DNA of 64,000 nucleotides from the NCBI RefSeq assembly GCF_001682865.1, contig NZ_MAQX01000001.1, positions 868,001 to 932,000 on the forward strand, in the 5' to 3' direction. The notes beneath the pieces were generated by a model that saw nothing but the letters and a program-made list of their open reading frames with translations, did not search any database and was not told where the DNA came from. Positions within the stretch are counted from its first letter, which is position 1; each line of letters opens with the position of its first letter. The translations under genes and the position numbers were made by a program. Of the stretch, positions 25,379-34,113 are shown in pieces. This stretch comes from Bacillus sp. FJAT-26390 (lineage in GTDB: Bacteria > Bacillota > Bacilli > Paenibacillales > Paenibacillaceae).

Positions 25379-26659
25379 TTAGTCGACATGTTGGAAAAAA
25401 TTCAAATGAAAATGTTCAGGCGTTTTACCTGAAAAATCATAGTAGTTAAAATAGGCATTTTTATAGTGTGGAAGGCTTCTCAAAAATTTATTAAATTGTT
25501 CGGCTGTATAAAGTAATTCACTTTCATTTTCTCTTGATGGAATTTGTGTAATATACACGAATTGCCCGAAACCTATCTCTATAAATGCATTAGGGGTCTT
25601 GTCATCAGCCTCTTTTTTTATAAATGTTGCGGCATAGGGTTGCTCATGTTTCCTTTCTTGAAAAAAAGAAAAGGCGACGACAGGTAAATTTTCAATCAAA
25701 GGGATATTGTTACGTACCCATTTCAAGGTATCATCGAATTTATTTAATAGTTCGGAATTGACTACAGAGAAGAAAATCTTACAGAACATTTTATAAACAT
25801 TTTCTGGGGTAAACATTTCCTCATTACTGATCTGAATAGCCAATTCAGTTGCAGCCATATTTTTATCAGATACAATGACCGGAATTCCGATTCCATCCTC
25901 CACTTCGGAATAGAAGAAAATTGTATCCCCATTACGAAGCTCTGGAACACCATTTCTACCCTTTGTACCAGCAAAAATTCTGAGTAGCTTAGTGTATTTT
26001 TCCAAGTCATTTTCGATGGTACTTCCAAAGTATGAGTTGCATTCATCACATTCTTCATTTTGAAATAGCGTTGTGTTTCCTAAAAAGGCCGGAATGGTGT
26101 GAGCTTCATTTTTGAATGAGGCTCCCTTGTTCATGTCTCTATTACAGAATCTACAAACACGCTTATTCTTGTTTCTTTCACCTAAATACTCCTTTTTGTT
26201 ATAGCTAAAAAAAGAAACGGAAAAATCTTTTGATAGCTGTTCATGTATTTGAGATAGCTTCGAATTGTTGTCGAGATAACTTTGCATCATTTTTTGAACC
26301 CATTCATGGTCAAACCTTTGATTATAATATTCAAGTGATTTCTGACAGTCTATACAAAGCTCCTGGGTCAATTTATCAGGAAAAAAATAAAAACATTCGC
26401 CATCATTGATCTTAATAAAGAAGTGCATGATTTTATTAAAAGACCTATTTAATTGAGTATAGGGAATGATAATATTTTTGATTTTCTCTTTGTTTTCCTT
26501 ACTCATAATAAAGGGTTGCTCGCAGATAAGTGTTCCATGTTCATCACTTACTAAAAACGGTGCTACTAACGCTAAAAAGAAGGTATCAAAATCATTGAAG
26601 TTACTGAACTCTTCAATAAATTTTTCATTTCTGCTGATAAATGTAATGTGTCTTTGCAT
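25379..26659 (-). CDS. HNH endonuclease-domain protein
   Basis: 426 residues. An HNH_5-like zinc-binding nuclease core lies at about 168-220: CRFC, EAHTIPAFLGN and CDECNSYFG, which supply the two CxxC pairs and the central His. An N-terminal CIDCQ at about 104 may be part of another metal site. The large C-terminal region is unassigned. It is coded 18 bp after the RlmH-like gene on the same strand and is AT-rich compared with the chromosome. A defence or effector role is inferred from motif and setting. Confidence 0.75.
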   Translation of the reverse strand: MQRHITFISRNEKFIEEFSNFNDFDTFFLALVAPFLVSDEHGTLICEQPFIMSKENKEKIKNIIIPYTQLNRSFNKIMHFFIKINDGECFYFFPDKLTQELCIDCQKSLEYYNQRFDHEWVQKMMQSYLDNNSKLSQIHEQLSKDFSVSFFSYNKKEYLGERNKNKRVCRFCNRDMNKGASFKNEAHTIPAFLGNTTLFQNEECDECNSYFGSTIENDLEKYTKLLRIFAGTKGRNGVPELRNGDTIFFYSEVEDGIGIPVIVSDKNMAATELAIQISNEEMFTPENVYKMFCKIFFSVVNSELLNKFDDTLKWVRNNIPLIENLPVVAFSFFQERKHEQPYAATFIKKEADDKTPNAFIEIGFGQFVYITQIPSRENESELLYTAEQFNKFLRSLPHYKNAYFNYYDFSGKTPEHFHLNFFQHVD

Positions 26660-26677
26660 AACCTGCTCACCCTTTTA

Positions 26678-27079
26678 TTATTTATGGTATGGATGATTAT
26701 GTATTATTCGATAAGCCCGATAAACTTGCTCGATCAGAATAGTATTCTGAAGTCCAAAGTCCATCTCCATTTGACTAAGTGAAATAATGTCATTGTATGT
26801 AGGTGGAGTCGCTCCGACAATAATGGAGATGTCAGAAACACCAGCCGATGCTTTGTGATCCAGTTTATCTGCCAGCTCTTCAGAGGAAATGGTATTACGT
26901 GAGGTGTTTACAGCCATTACAAAAGACTTGGGATTCAGTTTCCTTTGAACTTCGTTTATATTCTTCAAGTGAAAGAACTTTATAACACAGTATCGGCTTA
27001 AACGCTTCTCATACTCTTTTATGGCTTCAAGGTAAAACTTTTCTATTTTATCTCCAACAGCATATACGCTGATTTTCAT
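26678..27079 (-). CDS. rlmH: Compact RlmH-like SPOUT methyltransferase
   Basis: 133 residues; usual RlmH has about 159. It keeps the N-terminal strand (MKISVYAVGDKIEKFYLEAI), the SAM knot region (DISIIVGATPP) and the C-terminal tail ILIEQVYRAYRII, ending HPYHK. Missing relative to the family are the segment after the first domain (about 20 residues rich in Glu/Lys) and part of the usual MTxPHQLxR stretch. RlmH methylates pseudouridine 1915 of 23S rRNA. This copy is probably a paralog: it is element-borne, adjoins an HNH gene and lies away from the usual htrA/walK context. Confidence 0.8.
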   Translation of the reverse strand: MKISVYAVGDKIEKFYLEAIKEYEKRLSRYCVIKFFHLKNINEVQRKLNPKSFVMAVNTSRNTISSEELADKLDHKASAGVSDISIIVGATPPTYNDIISLSQMEMDFGLQNTILIEQVYRAYRIIHNHPYHK

Positions 27080-27114
27080 ATTTATTGTTTCCTCGCATTC
27101 GTAGGGAAATAAAC

Positions 27115-27145
27115 GAAGAGCCAGTCTTCATCGGACTGACTCTTC
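27115..27145. other. Hairpin upstream of the RlmH-like gene
   Basis: Arms GAAGAGCCAGTC and GACTGACTCTTC with a 7-base loop. May be a terminator for rightward transcripts or an element-end structure. Confidence 0.4.
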
Positions 27146-27280
27146 AATCAAATGAACAGTGTAAATCATGCAGAGTTCCATCTAATACAGAGTATATCAC
27201 GTATGCTCATTCTTAGACACGGTAAGCAGGCCAGCCTAAGTTAGTGAGTTAGAGTCATTTTCATCGTTCGTATTTACCCT

Positions 27281-27313
27281 ATCAATAGATACGGTGAACC
27301 GCATCATAAGTAA
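27281..27313 (+). other. Direct repeat copy 2 running into an rlmH-3'-end-like sequence (candidate right attachment site)
   Basis: ATCAATAGATACGGTGAA repeats 25316-25333 with one mismatch. Read on the plus strand the stretch from 27269 gives RIYPINRYGEPHHK and then a TAA stop, close to the usual RlmH ending INRGEPYHK-stop. SCC elements regenerate exactly such a 3' end at their distal junction. No complete plus-strand rlmH lies here, so the role is inferred. Confidence 0.45.
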
Positions 27314-27367
27314 CGTCGTCGCATTCAGTCTTCTGTTACCGCTTGCTTGCTTTCTTTATTTTTTGGC

Positions 27368-27398
27368 TTGAACCTTACGTAACGTAATGTTTTATAAT
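27368..27398 (+). promoter_or_regulatory. MerR-type promoter with 19-bp spacer
   Basis: TTGAAC (27368-27373) and a perfect TATAAT (27393-27398) are separated by 19 bp. The spacer holds the palindrome TTACGT-A-ACGTAA (27375-27387). This is the classical MerR activator architecture. It lies 42 bp upstream of the merR start. Confidence 0.75.
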
Positions 27399-27440
27399 AA
27401 AGTTACCGGTAATAAGCTAGCGAAAACGAAGGGATTGAGC

Positions 27441-27947
27441 ATGAAAAATCTTTGGAAAGTCGGAGACCTCGCGAAAATGACGGGGCTCACTGTTCGAACC
27501 ATGCGCTTTTACGATCAGATCGGTTTGTTCTCGCCATCCGGCCAGACGGAATCCGGCCACAGACTATACAATAAATCCGATCTTTCGCGTCTTCACCAAA
27601 TTTTAACGCTTAAGGAATTGGGCTTGTCGCTTGAGGAGATCAAGCTCGCCTTGGACGGAGATCAGATCAGCCCGCTTGAGATCGTCTCCTTGCAAAAGAC
27701 CCGGGTCAAGGAGCAGATCAAGTTGCAGCAGAGGCTTCTGGAGCAGCTTGATCATGTGTCCAAGCTTATGTTGGGGAAATCTTCGTTAACTGTTGATGAT
27801 TTTACGAATCTCCTGCAGGCGATGAAGATGGAGTTCGAGAAGCCCGTTATTGAGCGGCGCAAGAGCTGGGAACACCGCCTTGATCTGCTGGACGACTTTC
27901 TTGCCAGCGGGAGCGAAGCGCACAAATCTAAGGAGGAAAATTCATGA
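27441..27947 (+). CDS. MerR family transcriptional regulator
   Basis: 168 residues from the ATG at 27441, after GAAGGGATT. Winged HTH at 3-75 (WKVGDLAKMTGLTVRTMRFYDQIGLFSPSG), then a dimerisation coiled coil and a 60-residue C-terminal extension. Its stop overlaps the next start (ATGA). The 19-bp-spacer promoter upstream indicates autoregulated activation of the whole three-gene operon. Confidence 0.9.
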   Translation: MKNLWKVGDLAKMTGLTVRTMRFYDQIGLFSPSGQTESGHRLYNKSDLSRLHQILTLKELGLSLEEIKLALDGDQISPLEIVSLQKTRVKEQIKLQQRLLEQLDHVSKLMLGKSSLTVDDFTNLLQAMKMEFEKPVIERRKSWEHRLDLLDDFLASGSEAHKSKEENS

Positions 27948-28411
27948 ATGAACGATTCGTAAAGCACGCGACCTTCGTTGTCGAGCGGACTTACGCAGCA
28001 TCGCCTGAGCGGGTTTATAACGCATGGGCGAACCAGGAGACCAAAGCCAAGTGGTTCTCGAAGGCGGAGATCTTCGATTTTCAAGTCGGTGGCCGCGAGT
28101 ATAGCAGCGGTGGACCGCCCGAAGGTCCGATCTTCGACTTCAATGTCATCTATCAGGAGATCGTACCGGAACAACGCATTGTTTATACCTACACCCTCGA
28201 TACGGGAGGCAAGCGTGTCTCCGTCTCGATCACGACGGTTGAGCTGATCCCGGTGGAGGCTGGCACGATGTTGGTTTTGACCGAGCAAGGAGCGTTCTTC
28301 GACGGCCTCGATACGCCGGAAGTGCGCGAGCACGGCACCAATGAGATGCTGAAGGCGCTGGGCAAGGCATTAGCAGAGGGGGATGACGATGATGGAAATG
28401 GTGGACGATAA
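27944..28411 (+). CDS. SRPBCC (AHSA1-like) family protein
   Basis: 155 residues with the START/AHSA1 ligand-binding pattern: VERTYAASPERVYNAWANQE at the N-terminus, KWFSKAE, and a C-terminal long helix. These are small hydrophobic-ligand-binding proteins, often of unknown substrate. Translationally coupled to merR upstream and overlapping the next SRPBCC gene. Confidence 0.85.
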   Translation: MNERFVKHATFVVERTYAASPERVYNAWANQETKAKWFSKAEIFDFQVGGREYSSGGPPEGPIFDFNVIYQEIVPEQRIVYTYTLDTGGKRVSVSITTVELIPVEAGTMLVLTEQGAFFDGLDTPEVREHGTNEMLKALGKALAEGDDDDGNGGR

Positions 28412-28835
28412 CGAAATTATATCCACGCGCGAGCTCGACGCTTCACAGGAGCTCGTATTTAAAGCATGGACCGCTCCTGAACTTTTGGCTCAATGGTGGG
28501 GACCGGCAGGATTCACGAATACGTTTCACGAGTTCGACCTAAGACCGGGCGGCAATTGGCGATTCGTTATGCATGGACCGAATGGCGTCGACTTTCCCAA
28601 TCACAACGTCTTTGCCGAAATCGTACCGAGGGAACGGATCGTGCTCGACCATTTGTCCAATCCGGAATTTCGAGTCACGGCTACCTTTGAAGATTTGGAA
28701 GGACGCACCAGACTGACATTTCGTCAGCGATTTAAGAACATAAAGGAGTTCGAGAAAATCAAAACATATTGCGCAGAAGCGAACGAACAAAATTTCGACC
28801 GATTGGGAATCGTGCTAGCCGGGATGACTGAATAG
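28392..28835 (+). CDS. SRPBCC (AHSA1-like) family protein, second copy
   Basis: 147 residues if started at the third ATG of a cluster (28383, 28389, 28392); GAGGGGG at 28377 favours the later ones. Signature ISTRELDASQELVFKAWTAP, then AQWWGPAGFTNTF. It belongs to the same family as its neighbour but is clearly divergent, and overlaps its 3' end. A terminator follows. Confidence 0.85.
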   Translation: MEMVDDNEIISTRELDASQELVFKAWTAPELLAQWWGPAGFTNTFHEFDLRPGGNWRFVMHGPNGVDFPNHNVFAEIVPRERIVLDHLSNPEFRVTATFEDLEGRTRLTFRQRFKNIKEFEKIKTYCAEANEQNFDRLGIVLAGMTE

Positions 28836-28863
28836 TCCTGAGTTCAGAGCTTAAGATCTAAAT

Positions 28864-28897
28864 AAAATGGCGGCCATCTATCTGGCGGCCATTTTTT
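28864..28897 (+). terminator. Rho-independent terminator
   Basis: Stem AAAATGGC/GCCATTTT extended by GCC/GGC after one mismatch, then a T run. Confidence 0.85.
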
Positions 28898-29231
28898 CTA
28901 TCCATTGAGACATTTTTGCAAAGGCTTGACGTCACGGTCAGCGCGGAGAACCATGCCACGGTTGCGGCAGCTCAAATCATTTCATATGGAAGAAGCTGGG
29001 TTAAGCCCATGGTTCTTGCAAGCTCCTATTGACATGTGGGCGGACTTCTCACTTTATTATTGCTTTCAAATAGCTTATAATAATCAGATAATAGTAGGTA
29101 TTTTAATTTATAAATAAATGTAACACGAAACAGAAAAGGTGTGTGACTAAGTCGCGCCTAGTCTTGGTGTGTCGTCAAAGCAGGTGCGCCTAGATCCTTT
29201 CTGCAAATTTTAGGGTGTAAGGATGGTAATA
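28898..29231. other. mqo upstream region with structured leader
   Basis: No supported gene. A perfect TATAAT occurs near 29080 without a good -35. At 29131-29203 CAGAAAAGG and CCTTTCTG close a long region that repeats GCGCCTAG inside. It could fold as a leader RNA, but it matches no riboswitch I know. Confidence 0.35.
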
Positions 29232-30731
29232 ATGAGCAGCAGAGAAACGAAGACAGACGTCATCTTAATTGGTGCCGGAATCATGAGTGCGACCTTAGGG
29301 ACACTTTTGAAAGAATTAGTACCGGAATGGGAAATTAAAGTGTTCGAGAAGCTTGAAAATGCTGGTGAGGAAAGCTCTAACGAATGGAATAATGCAGGCA
29401 CAGGGCATGCGGCATTGTGCGAGCTGAACTACACGGTCGAAAAACCAGACGGATCGGTAGATATTAGCAAAGCTATCCAAATTAATGAACAGTTCCAGCT
29501 TTCGATGCAGTTTTGGTCTTATCTTGTAAACAACAAGCTGATACGAAATCCGCAGGACTTTATCATGCCATTGCCTCATATGAGTATGGTACAAGGGGAA
29601 CAAGATGTGAAATTTTTGAAGAAACGTTTTGAAGCGATGAATAATAATCCTCTGTTTCAAGGGATGGATTTTTCCGAAGACACTGCAAAACTGATGGAAT
29701 GGATTCCACTTATTATAAAAAACCGTCCATCGAATGAACCAATAGCGGCAACAAAAATCGACTCTGGAACGGATGTCAACTTTGGCGCTTTGACACGCAT
29801 TCTGTTTGACCACTTAAAAAGTAAAAACGTCGAAATCAAATACAAGCATAGCGTTGATAATCTGAAACGTACGAGCGACGGCTCGTGGGAATTGAAGGTA
29901 AGAAACGGCAACGGCAACGTCGAGCGCCACACTGCAAAGTTCGTCTTTATCGGAGGCGGAGGCGGAAGCTTGCATCTATTGCAAAAATCCGGCATTCCCG
30001 AAGGAAAACATATTGGCGGATTCCCGGTGAGCGGGATATTTATGGTGTGTAATAATCCGGATGTTACAGAGCAGCATCATGCCAAAGTATACGGCAAAGC
30101 TAAGGTTGGAGCACCTCCAATGTCTGTTCCGCATCTTGACACAAGATTTATCGACAATAAAAAATCGTTGCTATTTGGACCGTTTGCCGGCTTCTCGCCA
30201 AAGTTTTTGAAAACCGGTTCTATGTTTGATTTGGTAACATCAGTAAAACCGGATAATCTGGTAACGATGTTGTCGGCAGGTGCAAAAAACATGTCTTTGA
30301 CAAAATACCTGATCGAGCAAGTTATGTTATCGAAAGAAAAGCGCATGGAAGAGCTGCGGGAATTTATCCCGAGCGCCAAAAGCGAGGATTGGGATTTAGT
30401 AGTAGCAGGCCAACGTGTGCAAGTTATCAAAGATACAGCAGATGGAGGCAAAGGCACACTTCAATTTGGTACGGAGGTTATTAGTGCCGCTGATGGATCG
30501 ATTGCAGCATTGCTAGGTGCTTCTCCAGGCGCCTCTACTGCTGTCCACGTTATGCTTGAGGTGTTTAAAAAATGCTTCCCGCAACATATGAAAGAGTGGG
30601 AACCAAAAATTAAAGAAATGATTCCTTCTTATGGCGTGTCGCTTATGGAAAATCCAGAGCTTCTGCAAGAAGTTCATGCTTCAACAGCAGAGACGCTTGG
30701 TCTAGTCAAAAAAGAGCTAGCTTATAGTTAA
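29232..30731 (+). CDS. mqo: Malate:quinone oxidoreductase
   Basis: 499 residues. FAD-binding Rossmann start [20 protein letters not shown], then the Mqo signature [15 protein letters not shown], and a conserved C-terminal GASPGAST. It oxidises malate to oxaloacetate at the membrane and passes electrons to quinone. The ATG at 29232 is preferred over 29223 because AAGGA lies 8 bases upstream. Monocistronic, with its own terminator. Confidence 0.95.
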   Translation: MSSRETKTDVILIGAGIMSATLGTLLKELVPEWEIKVFEKLENAGEESSNEWNNAGTGHAALCELNYTVEKPDGSVDISKAIQINEQFQLSMQFWSYLVNNKLIRNPQDFIMPLPHMSMVQGEQDVKFLKKRFEAMNNNPLFQGMDFSEDTAKLMEWIPLIIKNRPSNEPIAATKIDSGTDVNFGALTRILFDHLKSKNVEIKYKHSVDNLKRTSDGSWELKVRNGNGNVERHTAKFVFIGGGGGSLHLLQKSGIPEGKHIGGFPVSGIFMVCNNPDVTEQHHAKVYGKAKVGAPPMSVPHLDTRFIDNKKSLLFGPFAGFSPKFLKTGSMFDLVTSVKPDNLVTMLSAGAKNMSLTKYLIEQVMLSKEKRMEELREFIPSAKSEDWDLVVAGQRVQVIKDTADGGKGTLQFGTEVISAADGSIAALLGASPGASTAVHVMLEVFKKCFPQHMKEWEPKIKEMIPSYGVSLMENPELLQEVHASTAETLGLVKKELAYS

Positions 30732-30742
30732 CTTTTAAAACA

Positions 30743-30784
30743 TAGAATCTTTGATCTATCTATAGATTGAAGGTTCTATTTTTT
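30743..30784 (+). terminator. Rho-independent terminator after mqo
   Basis: Stem TAGAATCTT/AAGGTTCTA with inner ATCTAT/ATAGAT pairing, then a run of seven T. Confidence 0.85.
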
Positions 30785-30867
30785 AAAGCCTTACAGATCC
30801 GCGCGCAGCGTGGTTTTTTATTTTATGGACGGAAATTTCGTATTAGGGGAAAAGGGGAGGTACTGAT

Positions 30868-31215
30868 TTGGATAATAAAATCATCGAATACTGTTTAAAG
30901 AAAAAAGGGGCGACTAAGGATTATCCCTTCGGCTTCACGCCATTGGTGATCAAAATTGCAGGAAAAATGTTCGCGCTTATTTTTGAGGAGAAAGAGGGCT
31001 TTGTTTACATAAACCTAAAATGTGACCCGATCATTGCGGAGAATTTGAGAGAGCAGCATGAGGCCGTCCGTCCAGGATACCATATGAACAAAAAGCACTG
31101 GAATACGGTTACGATCGATGGTTCCTTGCCCGATTCGGATATTTTTGCAATGATTGATCACTCTTATGATTTGGTTGTCAAAAGTCTTCCGAAGAGTCTT
31201 CGAGAATTGGTTTAG
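30868..31215 (+). CDS. MmcQ/YjbR family protein
   Basis: 115 residues from a TTG after GGGGAGG. Family pattern: KGATKDYPFG, MFALIFEEKEGFVYINLKCDP, GYHMNKKHWNTV. The YjbR fold binds DNA-like or small ligands; function is unclear. Monocistronic and convergent with the LysM gene. Confidence 0.85.
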   Translation: MDNKIIEYCLKKKGATKDYPFGFTPLVIKIAGKMFALIFEEKEGFVYINLKCDPIIAENLREQHEAVRPGYHMNKKHWNTVTIDGSLPDSDIFAMIDHSYDLVVKSLPKSLRELV

Positions 31216-31311
31216 GTTAGCGATTGCAGCCGGATTTTTTGATTTCATAAACTTCTTAAGGTAAAATTCGACTGCAAAGGCATCACTTTGTTTATCCCGA
31301 TGGACGATTGA

Positions 31312-32397
31312 TTATGACTTAGGAATCTTCAGTACAGTACCTGCTTTTACTTGGTCAATATCGACGATATGATTGTAGTCTGCAATAAACATGGCATGTT
31401 TGGTCGTGCCGTAATAGGTTTTGGAGATGCTGTAGAGCGTCTCGCCCTTCTGCACGATATGCTCCGTTGCTTCAAATTCATCAGCGTTGTCACCAGAGCC
31501 GATCGTTTCATCTGGCTTGTAATTCTTGAGAGAAGGAATGACAAGGTTGGTGCCTGCCTTTAGCCCTTCGTTTTTGTCCAGTTTATTTTCACTCGCAATG
31601 TAGTTCACATATTCTGCTGATTTATAGAACATTCTAGAAATACCGGATAGCGTGTCACCAGCTTGAATTAGATAGGTTGCCGGCAGATTAATCTTGGAAT
31701 AATCTTTGGTGCCCTGCGGCTTGCCGCCTGATGAACCGGTCCCTGAGGAAAGCGCAGGAATGGTAAGCGTGTCGCCGACCTTCATATCATTAATAAAGAA
31801 AATTTGATTATGTTCGGCAAGCAGCGCGTAATGCTCTTTGGTTTGATAAAATTTTTCGGATATCGTGCTCAAGGTATCGCCTTTTTGGACTACATAAGTT
31901 GTTGGCAGCTTTATGGTCTGGCTTTCGTCTTTAGGCTTGTTGTTGCTGCTTTCCTTCTGGTCTTGACTTGGCTTGTCCGTCTGCTTAGGCACGGTTGTTA
32001 CCGCTTCGTCCTTTTCTTTCACCGGTGTTTCGGTTGCCGTAGGCTCGGGAAGCTTCGTGTTTTCTCCAATATCTTCAGTAGGCTGTTGCGTTTCTTCCGC
32101 GTCAACGGTGCCGGCAGGAACTGGCTCATCCGCAATGGGCTCGTTTCCGACTTGCCCTACGTTTGACGAATCAGAGTTAGAGGGATCGTTATTCCCAGAC
32201 TTATTATTGGATTCAGGATTCTCAGCAGCCGCTGTTTGTTGATTGGTATCGACCAGATTCGTATATTTGCTGTACAGTACTCCGCAAATGGATACGAGAA
32301 TGATGACGACGGCCAGATAAATTGAAAATGTTACTTTCTTAAATGATGTCAAGCTGCCCTTTGAACGTTTGTTGCTTCTTGTCGTTTTGTTATCCAA
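31312..32397 (-). CDS. Membrane-anchored protein with three LysM domains
   Basis: 361 residues. A basic cytoplasmic N-terminus is followed by one membrane helix at 22-43 and a long low-complexity Pro/Thr/Glu/Asn linker (50-165). LysM domains at about 167-213, 241-289 and 311-359 each begin with a VQKGDTL-like turn (IQAGDTL in the second). It should anchor in the membrane and bind peptidoglycan outside. No catalytic domain is present, so it is structural or a recruiter. Confidence 0.88.
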   Translation of the reverse strand: MDNKTTRSNKRSKGSLTSFKKVTFSIYLAVVIILVSICGVLYSKYTNLVDTNQQTAAAENPESNNKSGNNDPSNSDSSNVGQVGNEPIADEPVPAGTVDAEETQQPTEDIGENTKLPEPTATETPVKEKDEAVTTVPKQTDKPSQDQKESSNNKPKDESQTIKLPTTYVVQKGDTLSTISEKFYQTKEHYALLAEHNQIFFINDMKVGDTLTIPALSSGTGSSGGKPQGTKDYSKINLPATYLIQAGDTLSGISRMFYKSAEYVNYIASENKLDKNEGLKAGTNLVIPSLKNYKPDETIGSGDNADEFEATEHIVQKGETLYSISKTYYGTTKHAMFIADYNHIVDIDQVKAGTVLKIPKS

Positions 32398-32665
32398 TGC
32401 GTAATCTTCTCCCTTAATTCAACTTATTTCTATTCTATCGACTTGTCGAAACCTGTGGAATGGGACTAAACAGCCATTTCAGCCGGAATCAAAATGCTAC
32501 CTATGTTACTCGCATACGCTAGCATTTTCTGTGTTGCACTCAAAATCAACATTTTGCATGGTTTTGGTATAAACACAGCGTTAGAATTGGAAATATCCTC
32601 TAATGATGTTTATATTACAATATCTTTCTTAACAAAAACTGTACATGGGAAAACTCTCATAAAAT
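32398..32665. other. Intergenic region
   Basis: No gene seen. It holds the presumed upstream region of the LysM gene and AT-rich sequence up to the lacI terminator. Confidence 0.4.
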
Positions 32666-32704
32666 AAAGCAGCCCTTCCTCATCAGAGGAGGGGCTGCTT
32701 TTGC
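32666..32704 (-). terminator. Rho-independent terminator of the LacI gene
   Basis: Minus-strand stem AGCAGCCCCTCCTC/GAGGAAGGGCTGCT with a short loop, then TTTATTTT. Confidence 0.85.
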
Positions 32705-32756
32705 TCTATTAGTCTAACCTTTCGTTTTGCATGGCGCATGAATACGTTGGTTTTAT

Positions 32757-33779
32757 TCAAGTTGAACTGCGTACGACCAAGTGTGTAGGTAAAATAACCT
32801 TCTTCGGCAGCAGCATATTTCCATTTAATCGATCCAATAATAGGTCGACTGCGACCATGCCAATTTCCTCGGTGGGCACATCAATGGTAGATAGAGGCGG
32901 ATTGGAGTATTTAGATACTTCAATATTGGATAAGCCTATAACGGCCACTTCGTCAGGCACAGAGATGCCATTGTTATATAAGCTGTTAAGGGCTGCCATA
33001 GCCATCAAATCACTGGCAGCAAAAAAAGCTGTAGGCAAATGTTTGGTTTGGCATAAATGATTGATTTTATCTATACAGACAACTTCATCCCACATGCAAT
33101 CAATCACCCAATCGGGATTTACGGACAATCCGGCAGCATGCATGGTGGAGTAGTAGCCTTGATAGCGCCTGCTTTCCTTTAAGTTGCTCTTTAATCCGCT
33201 TCCGCCTATATATCCAATATTCGTATGGCCTTTTTCAATGAGATGGCTTACTGCCAGAGAAGCGACATTGTAATGATCATAACCTACATTATCGATATCC
33301 CAGCGCTCTGTATCGATGCCAACGATATGCGGAACCTGCTTGCGGACATACTCGTAAGTTTCGCTGTTTAAGGATTCCATTAGGATAAGACCGGTAATGG
33401 ATTCACTAAACGTATTAAACAAGATTTTCTTATCGTCTAGTTCAGGTCCAGTACGAATAAAGGCAATATTATACCCTGCGTGAAGCAATCGCTTTTCTAC
33501 ACCGGACAATATAGACATGAAATAAGGATCGTTATACTTATTTTTTGTAACGCTTAATACGCAGCCTATCTTGATGTGCGCCTTGTTTGTTGGCGTATCC
33601 TTCGCTGCTGCTTGACGCTTCGGGCTTACATTGATTTTATAGTTAAGTTGGGTTACAGCCTGCCAGACTCTTTCACGGGTTTCATCTGTGATTTTATATT
33701 TCGTATCATTGTTTAAAACTCTAGACACGGTGGCCGTGGATACACTTGCTAATTTAGCAACATCCCTAATCGTACTCAT
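32757..33779 (-). CDS. LacI family transcriptional regulator
   Basis: 340 residues. LacI HTH at 2-50 (TIRDVAKLASVSTATVSRVL), then a periplasmic-binding-protein-like effector domain (IGCVLSVTKNKYNDPYF; IGYIGGSG; VAVIGLSN). It diverges from the carbohydrate operon at 34114. The intergenic region carries several ACGTAAC/GTTACGT half-sites. It is most likely the local repressor of that operon and of itself. Confidence 0.92.
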   Translation of the reverse strand: MSTIRDVAKLASVSTATVSRVLNNDTKYKITDETRERVWQAVTQLNYKINVSPKRQAAAKDTPTNKAHIKIGCVLSVTKNKYNDPYFMSILSGVEKRLLHAGYNIAFIRTGPELDDKKILFNTFSESITGLILMESLNSETYEYVRKQVPHIVGIDTERWDIDNVGYDHYNVASLAVSHLIEKGHTNIGYIGGSGLKSNLKESRRYQGYYSTMHAAGLSVNPDWVIDCMWDEVVCIDKINHLCQTKHLPTAFFAASDLMAMAALNSLYNNGISVPDEVAVIGLSNIEVSKYSNPPLSTIDVPTEEIGMVAVDLLLDRLNGNMLLPKKVILPTHLVVRSST

Positions 33780-33813
33780 AAAAATGCATTATCTCCTTTA
33801 TTGCTAATGATCG

Positions 33814-33826
33814 CAACGTTACGTTG
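33814..33826. promoter_or_regulatory. LacI-type palindromic operator
   Basis: CAACGT-T-ACGTTG, a perfect 6-1-6 palindrome 35 bp upstream of the lacI start. It lies within a longer hairpin (CTAATGA/TCATTAG) that is followed by a T run on the plus strand. Confidence 0.55.
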
Positions 33827-33977
33827 GGAACCGTCATTAGCTTTTTTTATGTAATGTTGCGTAAAAATTACGTTCATGAAGGCTTGTTACTATGTATGAC
33901 CTATTAAACTATATAGTAACATACGGATGATAGGTTATGTCAGCATAAATTTAATATTAAATCGACGTAAATTTCAC

Positions 33978-34005
33978 TTGCAGGTTTGGTTGAAAATGTT
34001 ATAAT
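33978..34005 (+). promoter_or_regulatory. Promoter of the carbohydrate operon
   Basis: TTGCAG (33978-33983), 16-bp spacer, perfect TATAAT (34000-34005). Confidence 0.65.
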
Positions 34006-34037
34006 TGCACAATAAGATTACTAAACAAACCATACAT

Positions 34038-34060
34038 ATAACGTAACACATAACGTAACA
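34038..34060. promoter_or_regulatory. Tandem operator half-sites
   Basis: ATAACGTAACA at 34038-34048 and again at 34050-34060, 12 bp apart and about 30-50 bp downstream of the expected transcription start. It shares the ACGTAAC core with the site near lacI, so a roadblock by the LacI protein is likely. Confidence 0.5.
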
Positions 34061-34113
34061 AGATTGCAAATGCTGTTAACTTTAAAGAAAACGTGTTTGG
34101 GAGATGATGAGAC

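Noticed and set aside
28905-29117. 70-codon plus-strand frame upstream of mqo
   Set aside because: No ribosome site, odd composition, lies right after a terminator.
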